Assembly (NCBI GenBank): GCA_026708325.1
Contig: JAPOVC010000028.1
Location: 205,925-269,924, forward strand
Length of the DNA: 64,000 nucleotides
Direction: 5' to 3'
Origin: Anaerolineaceae bacterium
Lineage (GTDB): Bacteria > Chloroflexota > Anaerolineae > Aggregatilineales > Phototrophicaceae
Shown: positions 10,160 through 18,876 of the stretch, piece after piece
Layout of the letters: each line of letters begins with the position of its first letter
Numbering within the stretch: position 1 is the first letter of the stretch
Notes under the pieces: model-generated
What the model saw: the letters and a program-made list of their open reading frames with translations, nothing else
What the model was told of the DNA's origin: nothing
The model's database searches: none
Translations under genes and position numbers: made by a program

Positions 10160-11224
10160 TCAGTCGCTCCTCGCCCCTCGCAGTCGGATGCGCGGGTCCA
10201 GAATACCTACCACCAGGTCAACAAGAATATTCACCACGATAAAGGTCACGCCCAGGATCAGGATGACGGCGGCAATGGCGTTCAGGTCCTTGTACAACAT
10301 CGCCGTCGTGGCGTAGCGGGAGATGCCGGGCCAGTTGAAAATCACTTCCACCAGAAAGGCGTTGGAGAGATTCGCCGCGAAGTCCAGCCCAAAAATCGAT
10401 ACGGTCGGGATCAGTGAGGGCTTGAGCAGAAATTTGCCGGTAACGGTCTTTTCAGGGATGCCCAGCGCGCGCTCCGCCGCGATGTAGTCACGGGTCAGAT
10501 TGTCCGACATGGTGGAACGGGTGATGCGCGCTTCCTGCGAAAGCGAGCCCAGCGCCAGCGCCAGCGACGGCAATATGAGGTGGTGCAGGGCATTCACAAA
10601 GGTGTCGAACTGACCGGCAAGCAGGGCATCTACCGTATAGAGGCCCGTGACTCGCGGCGGCGGCTCAAAACCGCTGCTGAGCCGCCCGATGGGCGGAAAG
10701 AGGTCCAGCCCGAATTCGGCGGTCGTAAAGAAGGTAAGAAATATGATGGCGACAACGAAGGCGGGGGTCACCACGCCCATATAGGAAACGACGCGCACCA
10801 GGTTGTCTATCCATGAGTCCTTGTGGCGCGCGCTAAGTGTGCCGAGGGTGATGCCGCCGATAGCGGAAATGACGCCGGCCAGCAGCACCAGTTCCATGGA
10901 GGCCGGCAGGAACTCGACGATGTCGTCGACGACCGGGCGACGGGTGCGCAGGGAGTCGCCGAGGTCGCCGCCCAGGGCGTTAGTGAACCAGATCTGATAT
11001 TGCTGAAGTAGCGGCTCATCAAGGTGCATTTCATCGCGCAAACGCTGGATGGTCTCTTGCGGCGCTCTTGCGCCAAGCGCCATGCGCGCCGGATCGCCGG
11101 GCAGGACTCGGCTGAGCAGGAAGATGAGAATGCTCAGTCCGAACAGGACAAAAACGGACTGAAAAATTCTTCGCAACAAAAAGAGGAAGAGGCGCTGAAG
11201 CTCCTCAACATTAAGGAAATTCAT
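10160..11224 (-). CDS. Oligopeptide-type ABC transporter permease (DppB/OppB-like)
   Basis: 354-residue membrane permease. The first helix (SVFVLFGLSILIFLLSRVL) is followed by the PGDPARMALG motif characteristic of DppB/OppB. The periplasmic region contains FTNALGGDLGDSL, and the binding-protein-dependent transport domain makes up the C-terminal half. It is encoded 86 bases after the binding protein at 11311-12891, with a strong hairpin in that gap, and is followed after one base by the DppC-like gene. Confidence 0.92.
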   Translation of the reverse strand: MNFLNVEELQRLFLFLLRRIFQSVFVLFGLSILIFLLSRVLPGDPARMALGARAPQETIQRLRDEMHLDEPLLQQYQIWFTNALGGDLGDSLRTRRPVVDDIVEFLPASMELVLLAGVISAIGGITLGTLSARHKDSWIDNLVRVVSYMGVVTPAFVVAIIFLTFFTTAEFGLDLFPPIGRLSSGFEPPPRVTGLYTVDALLAGQFDTFVNALHHLILPSLALALGSLSQEARITRSTMSDNLTRDYIAAERALGIPEKTVTGKFLLKPSLIPTVSIFGLDFAANLSNAFLVEVIFNWPGISRYATTAMLYKDLNAIAAVILILGVTFIVVNILVDLVVGILDPRIRLRGARSD

Positions 11225-11260
11225 GGACTCTCCTTCTCGCTGACTTTATTGCCTGCCAGA

Positions 11261-11287
11261 GGGGGCGCAGCGTGGCGCCGCGCCCCC
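11261..11287 (-). terminator. Intercistronic hairpin behind the first binding-protein gene
   Basis: An 8-bp GC arm GGGGGCGC pairs with GCGCCCCC across an 11-base spacer, 23 bases after the stop of the binding-protein gene and before the permease gene. There is no T-run, so it is more likely a partial attenuator or 3'-end stabiliser than a full terminator. This matches the usual need for more binding protein than permease. Confidence 0.6.
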
Positions 11288-11310
11288 CGTGTTTGCAGAC
11301 GGGTAGAACT

Positions 11311-12891
11311 CTAGCCGTCCACGCCGATGAAGGGCGCGAAGATTTGATAGCCCATCACGCGGCTGTTCTCCTCCGGGCGCCAGTCAACGAAAGTCTTGAA
11401 AGCGTGCTTTTCCAGCTGGTCGTAGAGGAAAAGCGAGTAGGACTGGTCGGCGATCTCCTGTTGCAGGGCAGCGTACTTGGCGAAGCGCTCGTCCCGGTCC
11501 ATGGTGAGCAGGGCATCGGTGATGCGCGCGTCCAGATCCTCATCCAACAGCCATTCGTTCTGTTGCCATGTGTTGGCTGTGGGCGAGGTGTAGCGCTGCT
11601 GCAGCATCAGACCGGCCTCCGGCAGGTCCGTGGAAACGTAGATGGTGACGATGTGCGGGCTGGTCTCCATGCTGGCGGCGTTCTCGACAACCGTGCCCCA
11701 GGGCGTGGAGAGCACATTTACCGGCACGCCGATTTCGGCCATGTTGGCCTGGAAGAGCAGGGCGAACTGCTCCTCGAAGGGCACCTGTGAGATCCAGTGC
11801 ACGTCCACCGGGTAGTCGGCTATGTTGGCGGCGTACTGGCACTGGGCCAGTTCCTCGCGCGCCTTGTCGAGATCACGGCTGTAGATGGTGAGATCGGAGG
11901 TGTGCCCACCCAGACTCTGCGGCACGGGTCCGATCATGGCCTGGGTGCCAGGCCACTCAAGGGCCACGACCTGATCGTAATCGAAGGCGTAGGCCAGGGC
12001 GCGGCGGCAGTGGACATCGTCCAGCGGGGCCAGACGCGTATTCATCATGTAGTAGAACGAGGTCATGGAGGGGATGGCCATGACGTCAATGCCATCGACC
12101 GAATCCAGGGCCTGCAAACCTTCGATGGACTGCCAGGCGTCCGTGATTTCCAGCTCGTCATTGAGCATCAGGGAACGGACCGTGGCCGCCTCGGTAGTGT
12201 CCACGTAGGTGACGACGTCAGCGGCGTTCTCGTGGAAGTTATCCGCATTCCACCAGCTGTCCCAGCGGCGCATTTCAAGGTAACCAACCAGCGGGTAGTC
12301 CGTGACCTCATAGGGGCCGGAACCGGCGGAATTCGTCAGCAGCCAGTTGCGGCCGTAGTCGCCATGTTCGCCGTAAAGGTCCGACTCCATGTCGTAGTTG
12401 GCCCGCACGACATCCTCATTGGCGATATAGAGGCGGATCATCTTGTCGACGGCGAAGGGGTCCGGCTGTGACATATTGAACTGGACGGTGTAGTCATCCA
12501 CGGCCTCGGCGGTGGCGTCCGGCATCAGATAGGCATAGCCTTCGCCGACGGCCCTGAGGCGATCGAAGGAGTAGGCCACGTCAGAAGCCTGCAACTCCGA
12601 ACCGTCATGGAAGAGGACTCCCTGACGCAGGTTAAAGGTGATGGTGAGGAAGTCGTCCGAGATTTCCCAGGATTCCGCTACCCAGGGGTCCACCGAGGCC
12701 ATGTTGTTGGGGAAGACCAGGGTGTCATAAATGTTGGCCAGGGCGTGCGAACTGGAGAAGTCGTCGCCGACGGCCGGATCGATATCGGTATCCCAGGAAA
12801 AGGTGATGCGCAACTGGCTTTCGTCCTGGGCGAGGGCTGCCGACGCGAACACCAGCAGCGACAGCAGGGTAAGAACGAGCAACTTTCTCAT
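11311..12891 (-). CDS. ABC transporter substrate-binding protein, peptide/nickel family (SBP family 5), copy 1
   Basis: 526-residue extracytoplasmic solute-binding protein. A clear signal peptide (MRKLLVLTLLSLLVF, ending ALAQ) precedes the mature protein. The family-5 segment FNLRQGVLFHDGSELQASDV is present near residue 85. The ATG at 12891 has a GGAGAAAGG ribosome-binding site; a longer frame upstream has neither homology nor a signal peptide. It is paralogous to the protein at 12987-14576 (same length, same motif order) and precedes the permease genes of the same operon. The ligand is probably a peptide, opine, hydantoin-like or other oligomeric compound, but cannot be read from sequence. 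Confidence 0.92.
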   Translation of the reverse strand: MRKLLVLTLLSLLVFASAALAQDESQLRITFSWDTDIDPAVGDDFSSSHALANIYDTLVFPNNMASVDPWVAESWEISDDFLTITFNLRQGVLFHDGSELQASDVAYSFDRLRAVGEGYAYLMPDATAEAVDDYTVQFNMSQPDPFAVDKMIRLYIANEDVVRANYDMESDLYGEHGDYGRNWLLTNSAGSGPYEVTDYPLVGYLEMRRWDSWWNADNFHENAADVVTYVDTTEAATVRSLMLNDELEITDAWQSIEGLQALDSVDGIDVMAIPSMTSFYYMMNTRLAPLDDVHCRRALAYAFDYDQVVALEWPGTQAMIGPVPQSLGGHTSDLTIYSRDLDKAREELAQCQYAANIADYPVDVHWISQVPFEEQFALLFQANMAEIGVPVNVLSTPWGTVVENAASMETSPHIVTIYVSTDLPEAGLMLQQRYTSPTANTWQQNEWLLDEDLDARITDALLTMDRDERFAKYAALQQEIADQSYSLFLYDQLEKHAFKTFVDWRPEENSRVMGYQIFAPFIGVDG

Positions 12892-12986
12892 GGTGCCTTT
12901 CTCCTCCATCTTTCGAAACAAATCTGCGACGCCGATCCATACGGGCGGTGTCGTTTGTCGCCGTGCCACACGTGAAGCGCAGGTCA

Positions 12987-14576
12987 TCAGGGATTGTTGA
13001 CCCCGATTTGCGGCAGATAGTAGTGATAGCCCTGAATGCGGGCCCCGGCTGAGGAGTCCCAATCGACGTAATCGGCGACGGCGCGCTTCTCCAGCTGATC
13101 ATAGAGGAAGAAGGAGACGACGTCCTCGGCCAGCTGTTCCTGCAGCACCATGTATTTGGCGAATCGCTCCTCTATGTCGACCGTGGCCAGGGCGTCGTCG
13201 ATGGCCGCATCCAGCTCGGGGTCTTCCAGCCATTCATTCTGGAAGAAGGTGGCCGCAGTCTTGGAATGGTAGCGCTGTTCAATGAGGAGACCCGCTTCGG
13301 GGAGATCGGCGCCAGTGTAAAGCGTGACGATGTGGGGACTCAGTTCCTTGCTGGCCGTGTTCTCGACAACGTTGCCCCAGGGCAGGCCGACCACGGTGAC
13401 CGGCATGCCGATCTCGGCCAGGTTGGACTGGAAGAGCAGGGCGAACTGTTCCTCGTCAGGCACTTCCGTCACCCAGACGACCTCGATGGGGTAGTCCTGA
13501 ATGCTGTCGGCGTACTTGCATTCGGCCAGGGCGGCACGGGCAGCGTCCAGGTCCCGCCGCGGTGTGAAGACGTTCGGGTTATGCCCGGGTGTGGACTGCG
13601 AGAGGATGCCGACCATGGCCGGGGTGCCCGGCCATTCCAGACTGACGATGGTTTCGTAGTCGTAGGCCAGGGCGGCGGCCCGGCGACAGTTCACGTCATC
13701 GAAGGGAGGCAGGATGTTGTTCACCATGTAGTAGAGCGAACTGCCCATGGAGGTCGTGTCAATGCTCACGCCATCAATGCTGCCAAGCGAGTTGTACGAT
13801 TCGAGACCCTGCCAGGGATCGCTGATTTCAAGTTCGCCATCAAGGAAGAGGGCGCGGATGGTGGCGAACTCAATCGTGCCGATGAATGTCACTTCGTCGG
13901 CCGCGTTTTCCACGTAGGCGTTCTGGTTCCAGTAATCGCCGAAGCGCGACATTTCGAGTTGCTCGGCAAGGTTGAATTCCACGACCTGGTAGGGTCCGGA
14001 ACCCGCGTCGTTGGTCAGCAACCACCCCTTGCCGTAATCGCCATGCTCGCCATACAGGGTCGAATCGCTGTCGTAGTTGGCGCGCACCAGGTCCTCATTG
14101 ACGAAGTAGAAGCGTGAAAGGCGCAAGGTAAACAGCGGATCGGGATTGGACAGTGTGAACCGGACGGTTGAATCGTCCGGCGCTTCTACCGTGGCTTCCG
14201 GAAGCAGATAGGAGAAGCCTTCTCCGATGGTCTTCAGGCGAGTGTAGCTGTAGACGACGTCGCCTGCCTGCAATTCACTTCCGTCATGGAAGAGCACACC
14301 GGAGCGCAAATGGAAGGTGTAGGTCAGACCATCGTCAGAAACGTCCCAGCTTTCTGCGACCCAGGGGTCTGCGCCGCCGGCCGGATTGGGGAAGATGAGC
14401 GTATCGTAGATGTTGGTAATCGATATGGAACTCGAAAAATCGGAACCTACGTGCGGGTCAATGAACGTGGGCCAGGCGAAGTTGGCGCGCAGGCGACGGA
14501 CGTCGTCGTCCTGGGCCATGGTCGTTGCCGAAACCAGCAACAGCAGCGCCAGGCAAAGTAAAATCACTCTCTTCAT
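12987..14576 (-). CDS. ABC transporter substrate-binding protein, peptide/nickel family (SBP family 5), copy 2
   Basis: 529-residue binding protein with the signal peptide MKRVILLCLALLLLVSATTMAQ. The ATG at 14576 is preferred because GGAG lies eight bases upstream; a TTG six bases earlier would be too close to it. The segment FHLRSGVLFHDGSELQAGDV matches its paralog downstream, and the two share the YGEHGDYG(K/R)(G/N)WLLTN motif. The 95-base gap to the second binding-protein gene holds a weaker stem-loop (12927-12953). It is the first gene of the long transporter-hydantoinase operon. Two binding proteins for one permease pair suggest two ligands or a change of specificity after duplication. 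Confidence 0.92.
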   Translation of the reverse strand: MKRVILLCLALLLLVSATTMAQDDDVRRLRANFAWPTFIDPHVGSDFSSSISITNIYDTLIFPNPAGGADPWVAESWDVSDDGLTYTFHLRSGVLFHDGSELQAGDVVYSYTRLKTIGEGFSYLLPEATVEAPDDSTVRFTLSNPDPLFTLRLSRFYFVNEDLVRANYDSDSTLYGEHGDYGKGWLLTNDAGSGPYQVVEFNLAEQLEMSRFGDYWNQNAYVENAADEVTFIGTIEFATIRALFLDGELEISDPWQGLESYNSLGSIDGVSIDTTSMGSSLYYMVNNILPPFDDVNCRRAAALAYDYETIVSLEWPGTPAMVGILSQSTPGHNPNVFTPRRDLDAARAALAECKYADSIQDYPIEVVWVTEVPDEEQFALLFQSNLAEIGMPVTVVGLPWGNVVENTASKELSPHIVTLYTGADLPEAGLLIEQRYHSKTAATFFQNEWLEDPELDAAIDDALATVDIEERFAKYMVLQEQLAEDVVSFFLYDQLEKRAVADYVDWDSSAGARIQGYHYYLPQIGVNNP

Positions 14577-15211
14577 GAGCAAGTCTCCTCAATTCTTGCG
14601 GACAAAACAGGGTTCAGGCCAGCCCGGCCCGTTGCACGCGCCATCTCGGGGTAAAGGGACCGGGGGCGCGCCCGCTCCCGGGACAGGGACTGGATTGGCT
14701 GCGGTGGCTCCGGGGGCGCCTGGGCAATGTCAGGGTCTGGAGATGCGCCCGCTCTCCGGACCCGGCTGGGCGGGCGGGGTATGGGCGGTGGCAGGTCCAG
14801 GCGTTCCGGGGCCCGAAAATGTCGGCGTTGACATCGCGCGCAGCCCCTGAAATCAGTAGTAGAAAGTCTCGCCATACCTTGCCAACTAACTGCGGCAATC
14901 AGCCGTAACCACGGGAAGGTAACGCGGCCCGCAGCAATTGTCAAAAAAAGGCCCTGGTCAGTCGCCGCAGATGACAATCTGTACATGGCAAGCTTGCCGA
15001 TGCTGGTTTAAGATTGTGTTGCCATTCAGGCAGGCACACTCCGGGGCCCGCATGCGCCCGCCGGGTTGGAATCCCGTCGGGCGGAATCGAACAGGTTTCT
15101 TGCATTCCGTTTCAGGGCCCCTGGTCTCGAGCCTGCGGCTGGCGGCAGGTATGGCTCCCCAGATTTGAAATCCCCGCAGGGTTGCGGACGGGCGGTCGAC
15201 GTGGAGGCAAG
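14577..15211. other. Non-coding divergent intergenic region, 635 bp
   Basis: No convincing gene. 14640-14815 is extremely GC-rich, with near-repeated blocks: the GCGCCCGCTC motif occurs around 14677 and 14745, and CCGGGGGCGC at about 14670 and 14710. 14830-15030 is less GC-rich and should hold the promoters of the divergent operons; I could not define a clear -35/-10 pair for either. Short frames here have no recognisable protein features. No tRNA, tmRNA or 6S-like signature was seen. Confidence 0.5.
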
Positions 15212-16498
15212 GTGAGGACTGCGGACGGGCAGGGGAAAGAAAACGGGAGCGCCGCGAATCGGGCGACGATCTACGGCGCCCACTGGTGTCCCGACTGCCG
15301 GCGCTGCAAGACGTTCATGGGCGAGCACGGCGTGCCCTACCAATGGATTGACATCCTGGAACATCCCGAATACACGCGGGAGATACTGGACAAGACCGGT
15401 GGCAAGCGCGTCCTGCCAACCCTGGTGTTCGATGACGGCGACGTCCTTTTGTGCCCGACCAACCTGGAGTTGGCGAGAAAACTGGACATTTCGCTGCACC
15501 TGAATCGCAGCTTCTGGCCGCTGATCATCATAGGTGCGGGTCCGGCCGGACTGACGGCGTCCCTGTTCACAGCACGGGACGCGACAGAGACCCTGGTTAT
15601 CGAACGCGAGGCAGTCGGAGGCAACGCCAATTTCACCGGCTATCTGGATAACGTTCCGGGCTTCCCCACGCCGATTACGGGATTTGAATTCAGTGACAGA
15701 CTTCGTGAGCAGGCCGAATTTTTCGGCGTGGAAATCCTGCAGTCTTCCAGCATTGCCACGATACGCAGCCGCGACAGCTATCACACGGTAGTCACCACAA
15801 CCGGCGAGGAATTTAGCGGCAGCGCCGTCATCATCGCGACAGGGAGCAAATACCGGCGCCTGAACGTGGAAGGCGAGGACAAATTTTTGGGCAACGGCGT
15901 ACATTACTGCGCTGCCTGCGACGGACCCTTCTACAAGGGACAGCACGTTGCGGTGCTGGGCGGCGGCAACAGTGCCGTCGAGGCGGCGCTGGACCTGGCC
16001 GGGATTGCCGACCGGGTCTCACTGCTGGTGCGCGGCAAGGAACTGACCGCCAACACGGTATATCAGGACAAGCTGCACGAACAGCAAAACGTGAGCATCC
16101 GCTTCAACAACATGACCATCGGCTTTGAAGGACGCAAACGGTTGCGGCGCCTGCGGGTAAGAGACGTCAGGACCGGCGTCGAGGACCAGGTGCATGTGAA
16201 CGGCGCTTTCGTATTCATCGGTCTGGAACCCAACACGTCTTTCCTGAATGACACGGACGTGGAACTGAACAGGGCAGGCTTCATACTGACCGGTCACAAC
16301 TTGCCGGCAAACAGTGGCTGGTTGAATCGCAATGAATCGCGTTTGCCCCTGATGTTCGAGACTTCCGTGCCAGGCATTTTTGCCGCCGGGGACGTGCGCG
16401 AAGGCAGCACCAAGCAGGTCGCATCCGCGGCGGGAGAAGGAGTGACGGCAGCGATGCTGGTACGGGAATACCTGAAGGGCGTCAGGTTCAGGATCTGA
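15212..16498 (+). CDS. Glutaredoxin/mycoredoxin-like domain fused to thioredoxin reductase
   Basis: 428 residues starting at GTG 15212, with GGAGG four bases upstream. Residues 17-95 form a thioredoxin-fold glutaredoxin-like domain with the redox motif C26-P-D-C29 and the cis-proline stretch VLPTLVF. From about residue 103 a low-molecular-weight thioredoxin reductase follows: FAD-binding GAGPAGLTA (near 108), redox pair C233-A-A-C236 before DGPFYKG, NADPH-binding GGGNSAVEAALD (near 251), and a C-terminal FAD motif FAAGDVREG. The fusion would pass electrons from NADPH through the reductase to its own thiol domain. It is followed by thiol peroxidase, a likely final electron acceptor. Confidence 0.92.
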   Translation: MRTADGQGKENGSAANRATIYGAHWCPDCRRCKTFMGEHGVPYQWIDILEHPEYTREILDKTGGKRVLPTLVFDDGDVLLCPTNLELARKLDISLHLNRSFWPLIIIGAGPAGLTASLFTARDATETLVIEREAVGGNANFTGYLDNVPGFPTPITGFEFSDRLREQAEFFGVEILQSSSIATIRSRDSYHTVVTTTGEEFSGSAVIIATGSKYRRLNVEGEDKFLGNGVHYCAACDGPFYKGQHVAVLGGGNSAVEAALDLAGIADRVSLLVRGKELTANTVYQDKLHEQQNVSIRFNNMTIGFEGRKRLRRLRVRDVRTGVEDQVHVNGAFVFIGLEPNTSFLNDTDVELNRAGFILTGHNLPANSGWLNRNESRLPLMFETSVPGIFAAGDVREGSTKQVASAAGEGVTAAMLVREYLKGVRFRI

Positions 16499-16534
16499 TG
16501 AGTGGCGGGAAAATGAGTGGGTCAGGGGGAGATG

Positions 16535-17050
16535 ATGAGCGAAAGAACCGTCACCTATCTGGGTGAGATGATCGTGCATCTGGACGGAACACGTCTCTCC
16601 GCCGGCGATGAAGCGCCGGAGGCGACCGTCCAAAGCAAATTCCATACGTCCTTCGACTTGCTGGGCGACACCGATGGCAAGATTCGCCTGGTCAGTTCGG
16701 TGCCGAGTCTGGATACGGCCATCTGCAACGAACAGACCATGCTGTTGAGCAGGGAAGTGGCGGAAATGGGCGAAGACTTCGCTTTCATCACCGTCAGTAT
16801 GGACCTTCCCTTCGCGCAGGACCGCTGGTGCTCCGCCGCCGGCGTTTCGCGTAACGTGGTCCTTTCAGACTATCGCGACGGGACCTTTGGCAGGGCCTAC
16901 GGCACGATCATCCGGGAACTGAGAATCCTGCACCGCGCGCTGTTCGTCATTGATGACGAAAACTACATTTGCTACGTTCAGTATCTTCCTGAAGTTCACG
17001 AGCATCCGGACTACGAGACGGCGCTGGCAGTTCTGAAGGGCCTGGCCTGA
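16535..17050 (+). CDS. tpx: Thiol peroxidase (atypical 2-Cys peroxiredoxin, Tpx)
   Basis: 171 residues from ATG 16535 (GGGGGA just upstream; ATG 16532 is an alternative). Motifs match Tpx: the peroxidatic cysteine C64 lies in SVPSLDTAIC and the resolving cysteine C99 in DLPFAQDRWC. It reduces hydroperoxides using thioredoxin-type donors in the cytoplasm. It lies 36 bases behind the glutaredoxin-thioredoxin reductase fusion, so the two probably form one peroxide-detoxification operon with reductase, thiol carrier and peroxidase in order. The length is normal for the family. Confidence 0.94.
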   Translation: MSERTVTYLGEMIVHLDGTRLSAGDEAPEATVQSKFHTSFDLLGDTDGKIRLVSSVPSLDTAICNEQTMLLSREVAEMGEDFAFITVSMDLPFAQDRWCSAAGVSRNVVLSDYRDGTFGRAYGTIIRELRILHRALFVIDDENYICYVQYLPEVHEHPDYETALAVLKGLA

Positions 17051-17067
17051 ATTGTTCGCTGCGGCTT

Positions 17068-18027
17068 TCACGCCTGGGCGCGGACCTGCCGCTGCATAGT
17101 CGCAAGGCGCGCTTGCGCCGCCGGCAGTGACGGCAAATTTGTCTGGCAACCGACGGCTTCCACGACGAAGCTGGCGACGCTGGCCCCGAGCCGGATGGCT
17201 TCCGGCAGCGTCTGGCCCTGCGCCAGACCGACTGCCAGGCCCGCGACGAAACCGTCACCGGCCCCGGTGGAATCCAGCACGCGGCGTGCGGCGACGGCCG
17301 GGACCTGCCCCCTGAACTTCGGCGTTTGCCAGGCGACGCCGCCCGCGCCCCGGGTACAGACAATGGCGGACAGCCCTGCATCCAGAAGCGCATGCTCCTC
17401 GTCAAGGCCCGGCATTGATACAAGCTGTGCCAGTTCGTGTTCGGTGCATACCAGCATGTTTGCCCTGCCAACGAAGGCTGCGGCCAGATCAGGCGCGGTC
17501 GCCAGGGCGCCACTCAATAACACCTGTGCTCCGCCCGCCCGCGCCAACTCCGCTGCCTTCAGGGTGAAGCGGTCGAAGCGATAGGTGATGACGGCGACAC
17601 TTGCCGCGGCAAGGATGGCGGGATCCGGCGCAAATTCCTCCTGGCGCGCGGCGACGCCGATCTGCGAGATGCAGACGGAATCTCCATCGGCATCGCGAAA
17701 CATGAAGCTGTGGCCGCAACGCTCGCCGGGGATAACCTGCACGGCCCGCCGGTCCACGCCGCATTCATCAAGATGCGTCGCGTAGCCGCGCGCCTCAAAG
17801 TCATCGCCGACCACGCTGACCAGGGCCGAACGGGCTCCCAGGCGGGCGGCGGCGACCGCCACATTGGGGGCGCAGCCGCCGAAATACACGCGTTCCACGT
17901 CATCGACGGGGCTGCAGATCTGGACCGTGTCGCCAGGAGCGGGCAGGGATGCGACTTCAAACAGGTGGTCGAAATTGGTCCAGGAGCCGACCGCGACGAC
18001 GTCAAGGTCCGCTGCGGGCCGGCTCAT
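17068..18027 (-). CDS. PfkB-family carbohydrate/nucleoside kinase
   Basis: 319 residues from ATG 18027, which overlaps the amidohydrolase stop by four bases. The PfkB fold is recognised by the N-terminal di-glycine region (VYFGGCAPNVAVAAARLG) and the C-terminal signature DSTGAGDGFVAGL, with catalytic aspartate D258. It phosphorylates a sugar, nucleoside or related alcohol in the cytoplasm. The subfamily is not clear from motifs; adenosine kinase, ribokinase and ketohexokinase types remain possible. It is the last gene of an operon with an SsuABC-type transporter and an amidohydrolase. Confidence 0.88.
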   Translation of the reverse strand: MSRPAADLDVVAVGSWTNFDHLFEVASLPAPGDTVQICSPVDDVERVYFGGCAPNVAVAAARLGARSALVSVVGDDFEARGYATHLDECGVDRRAVQVIPGERCGHSFMFRDADGDSVCISQIGVAARQEEFAPDPAILAAASVAVITYRFDRFTLKAAELARAGGAQVLLSGALATAPDLAAAFVGRANMLVCTEHELAQLVSMPGLDEEHALLDAGLSAIVCTRGAGGVAWQTPKFRGQVPAVAARRVLDSTGAGDGFVAGLAVGLAQGQTLPEAIRLGASVASFVVEAVGCQTNLPSLPAAQARLATMQRQVRAQA

Positions 18028-18818
18028 GCGCTTGCGGCGGGGAAGCCCCAGATGCGCTCGGCGTTGCGGTGGAAGATCAACTCCAGCTCCGCGTCGGTGA
18101 AGCGGCATTCCTCAACCTTGATGCGTTCCACCAACGGCGACTGGAAAGGCGCGTCACTGCCGTAGAGCAGGCGTTCGGCGCCGACGGCGCGCACGAAAGC
18201 CTTGATGTCGTAGGGCCAGGCCTGGCTCATGTCGGCGAAGACATTCTCCGCCTCCTTGCAGGCGATGATGGTCTCTGTCAGGTAATCGTGCAGGCCGATG
18301 TGGGCGATGATGACCTTCGCCCGGGGGTACTGGCGGGCCGCATAACCCTGCAGCGAAGGCAGGTCGCGGCCAGGGTGTCCGGAGTGAAAAAGGACGGGAA
18401 TGTCGTATTTTGCCGCCGCCTCGAAGACCGGGCCGGTGACCTTCAGGCTGGCCGGATTGTAGAAATCGGCGCGGGCGACCATCTTGATCCCGCCAAGGCC
18501 GCGTTTCTCGACGAAGTAACGCACAGTTTCCCACACGAATTCCTCGCCGAACAGTGGATTCAGTCGAATCGCGCCGATCAGACGCTCCGGATTCGCAGCG
18601 ACCGCGCGGGCAACGGCCTCATTGGCCTGGCGGTAATCGTTGTCGTACGGGGGGTTGAGAATGCGGTCCGGCGGCAGCAACACACCGCGGTCGAGGCCGT
18701 ACTCATCCAGCATGCGGATGATGGATTCGGGTTGGTCGTACTGCACGTAGGGCACGATGAGATGCCCGGCGATGGCCGGGTCCGTACCGAAATGTATGTG
18801 CGCGTCGATGATGGTCAT
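18024..18818 (-). CDS. Amidohydrolase 2 family metal-dependent hydrolase
   Basis: 264 residues. The N-terminal metal motif is DAHIHFG (HxH). Further ligands are suggested by VLFHSGHPGRD, VIIAHIGLHDYL and the C-terminal YGSDAPFQSP, which together are typical of amidohydrolase-related TIM barrels (PF04909). Family members act as hydrolases or decarboxylases on lactones, amides or aromatic acids. It is co-transcribed with a PfkB kinase (four-base overlap) and an SsuABC-type importer, so it probably acts on the imported compound. Confidence 0.86.
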   Translation of the reverse strand: MTIIDAHIHFGTDPAIAGHLIVPYVQYDQPESIIRMLDEYGLDRGVLLPPDRILNPPYDNDYRQANEAVARAVAANPERLIGAIRLNPLFGEEFVWETVRYFVEKRGLGGIKMVARADFYNPASLKVTGPVFEAAAKYDIPVLFHSGHPGRDLPSLQGYAARQYPRAKVIIAHIGLHDYLTETIIACKEAENVFADMSQAWPYDIKAFVRAVGAERLLYGSDAPFQSPLVERIKVEECRFTDAELELIFHRNAERIWGFPAASA

Positions 18819-18837
18819 GGATTTCGTGCCCGTGATT

Positions 18838-18863
18838 GAGGGGGTCGCCGTGGCGACCCCCTC
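18838..18863 (-). terminator. Perfect 12-bp hairpin between binding-protein and amidohydrolase genes
   Basis: GAGGGGGTCGCC, two bases, then GGCGACCCCCTC: a perfect inverted repeat starting 13 bases after the binding-protein stop and ending 19 bases before the amidohydrolase start. No T-run follows on the minus strand. It probably attenuates or protects the upstream transcript end, as at 11261-11287. Confidence 0.65.
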
Positions 18864-18876
18864 CCGCAGTCAGTCG

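Noticed and set aside
15085..15096. GTTCGATTCC on the minus strand, like a tRNA T-loop
   Set aside because: The flanking bases do not form a T-stem, and no acceptor, D or anticodon arm could be built around it.
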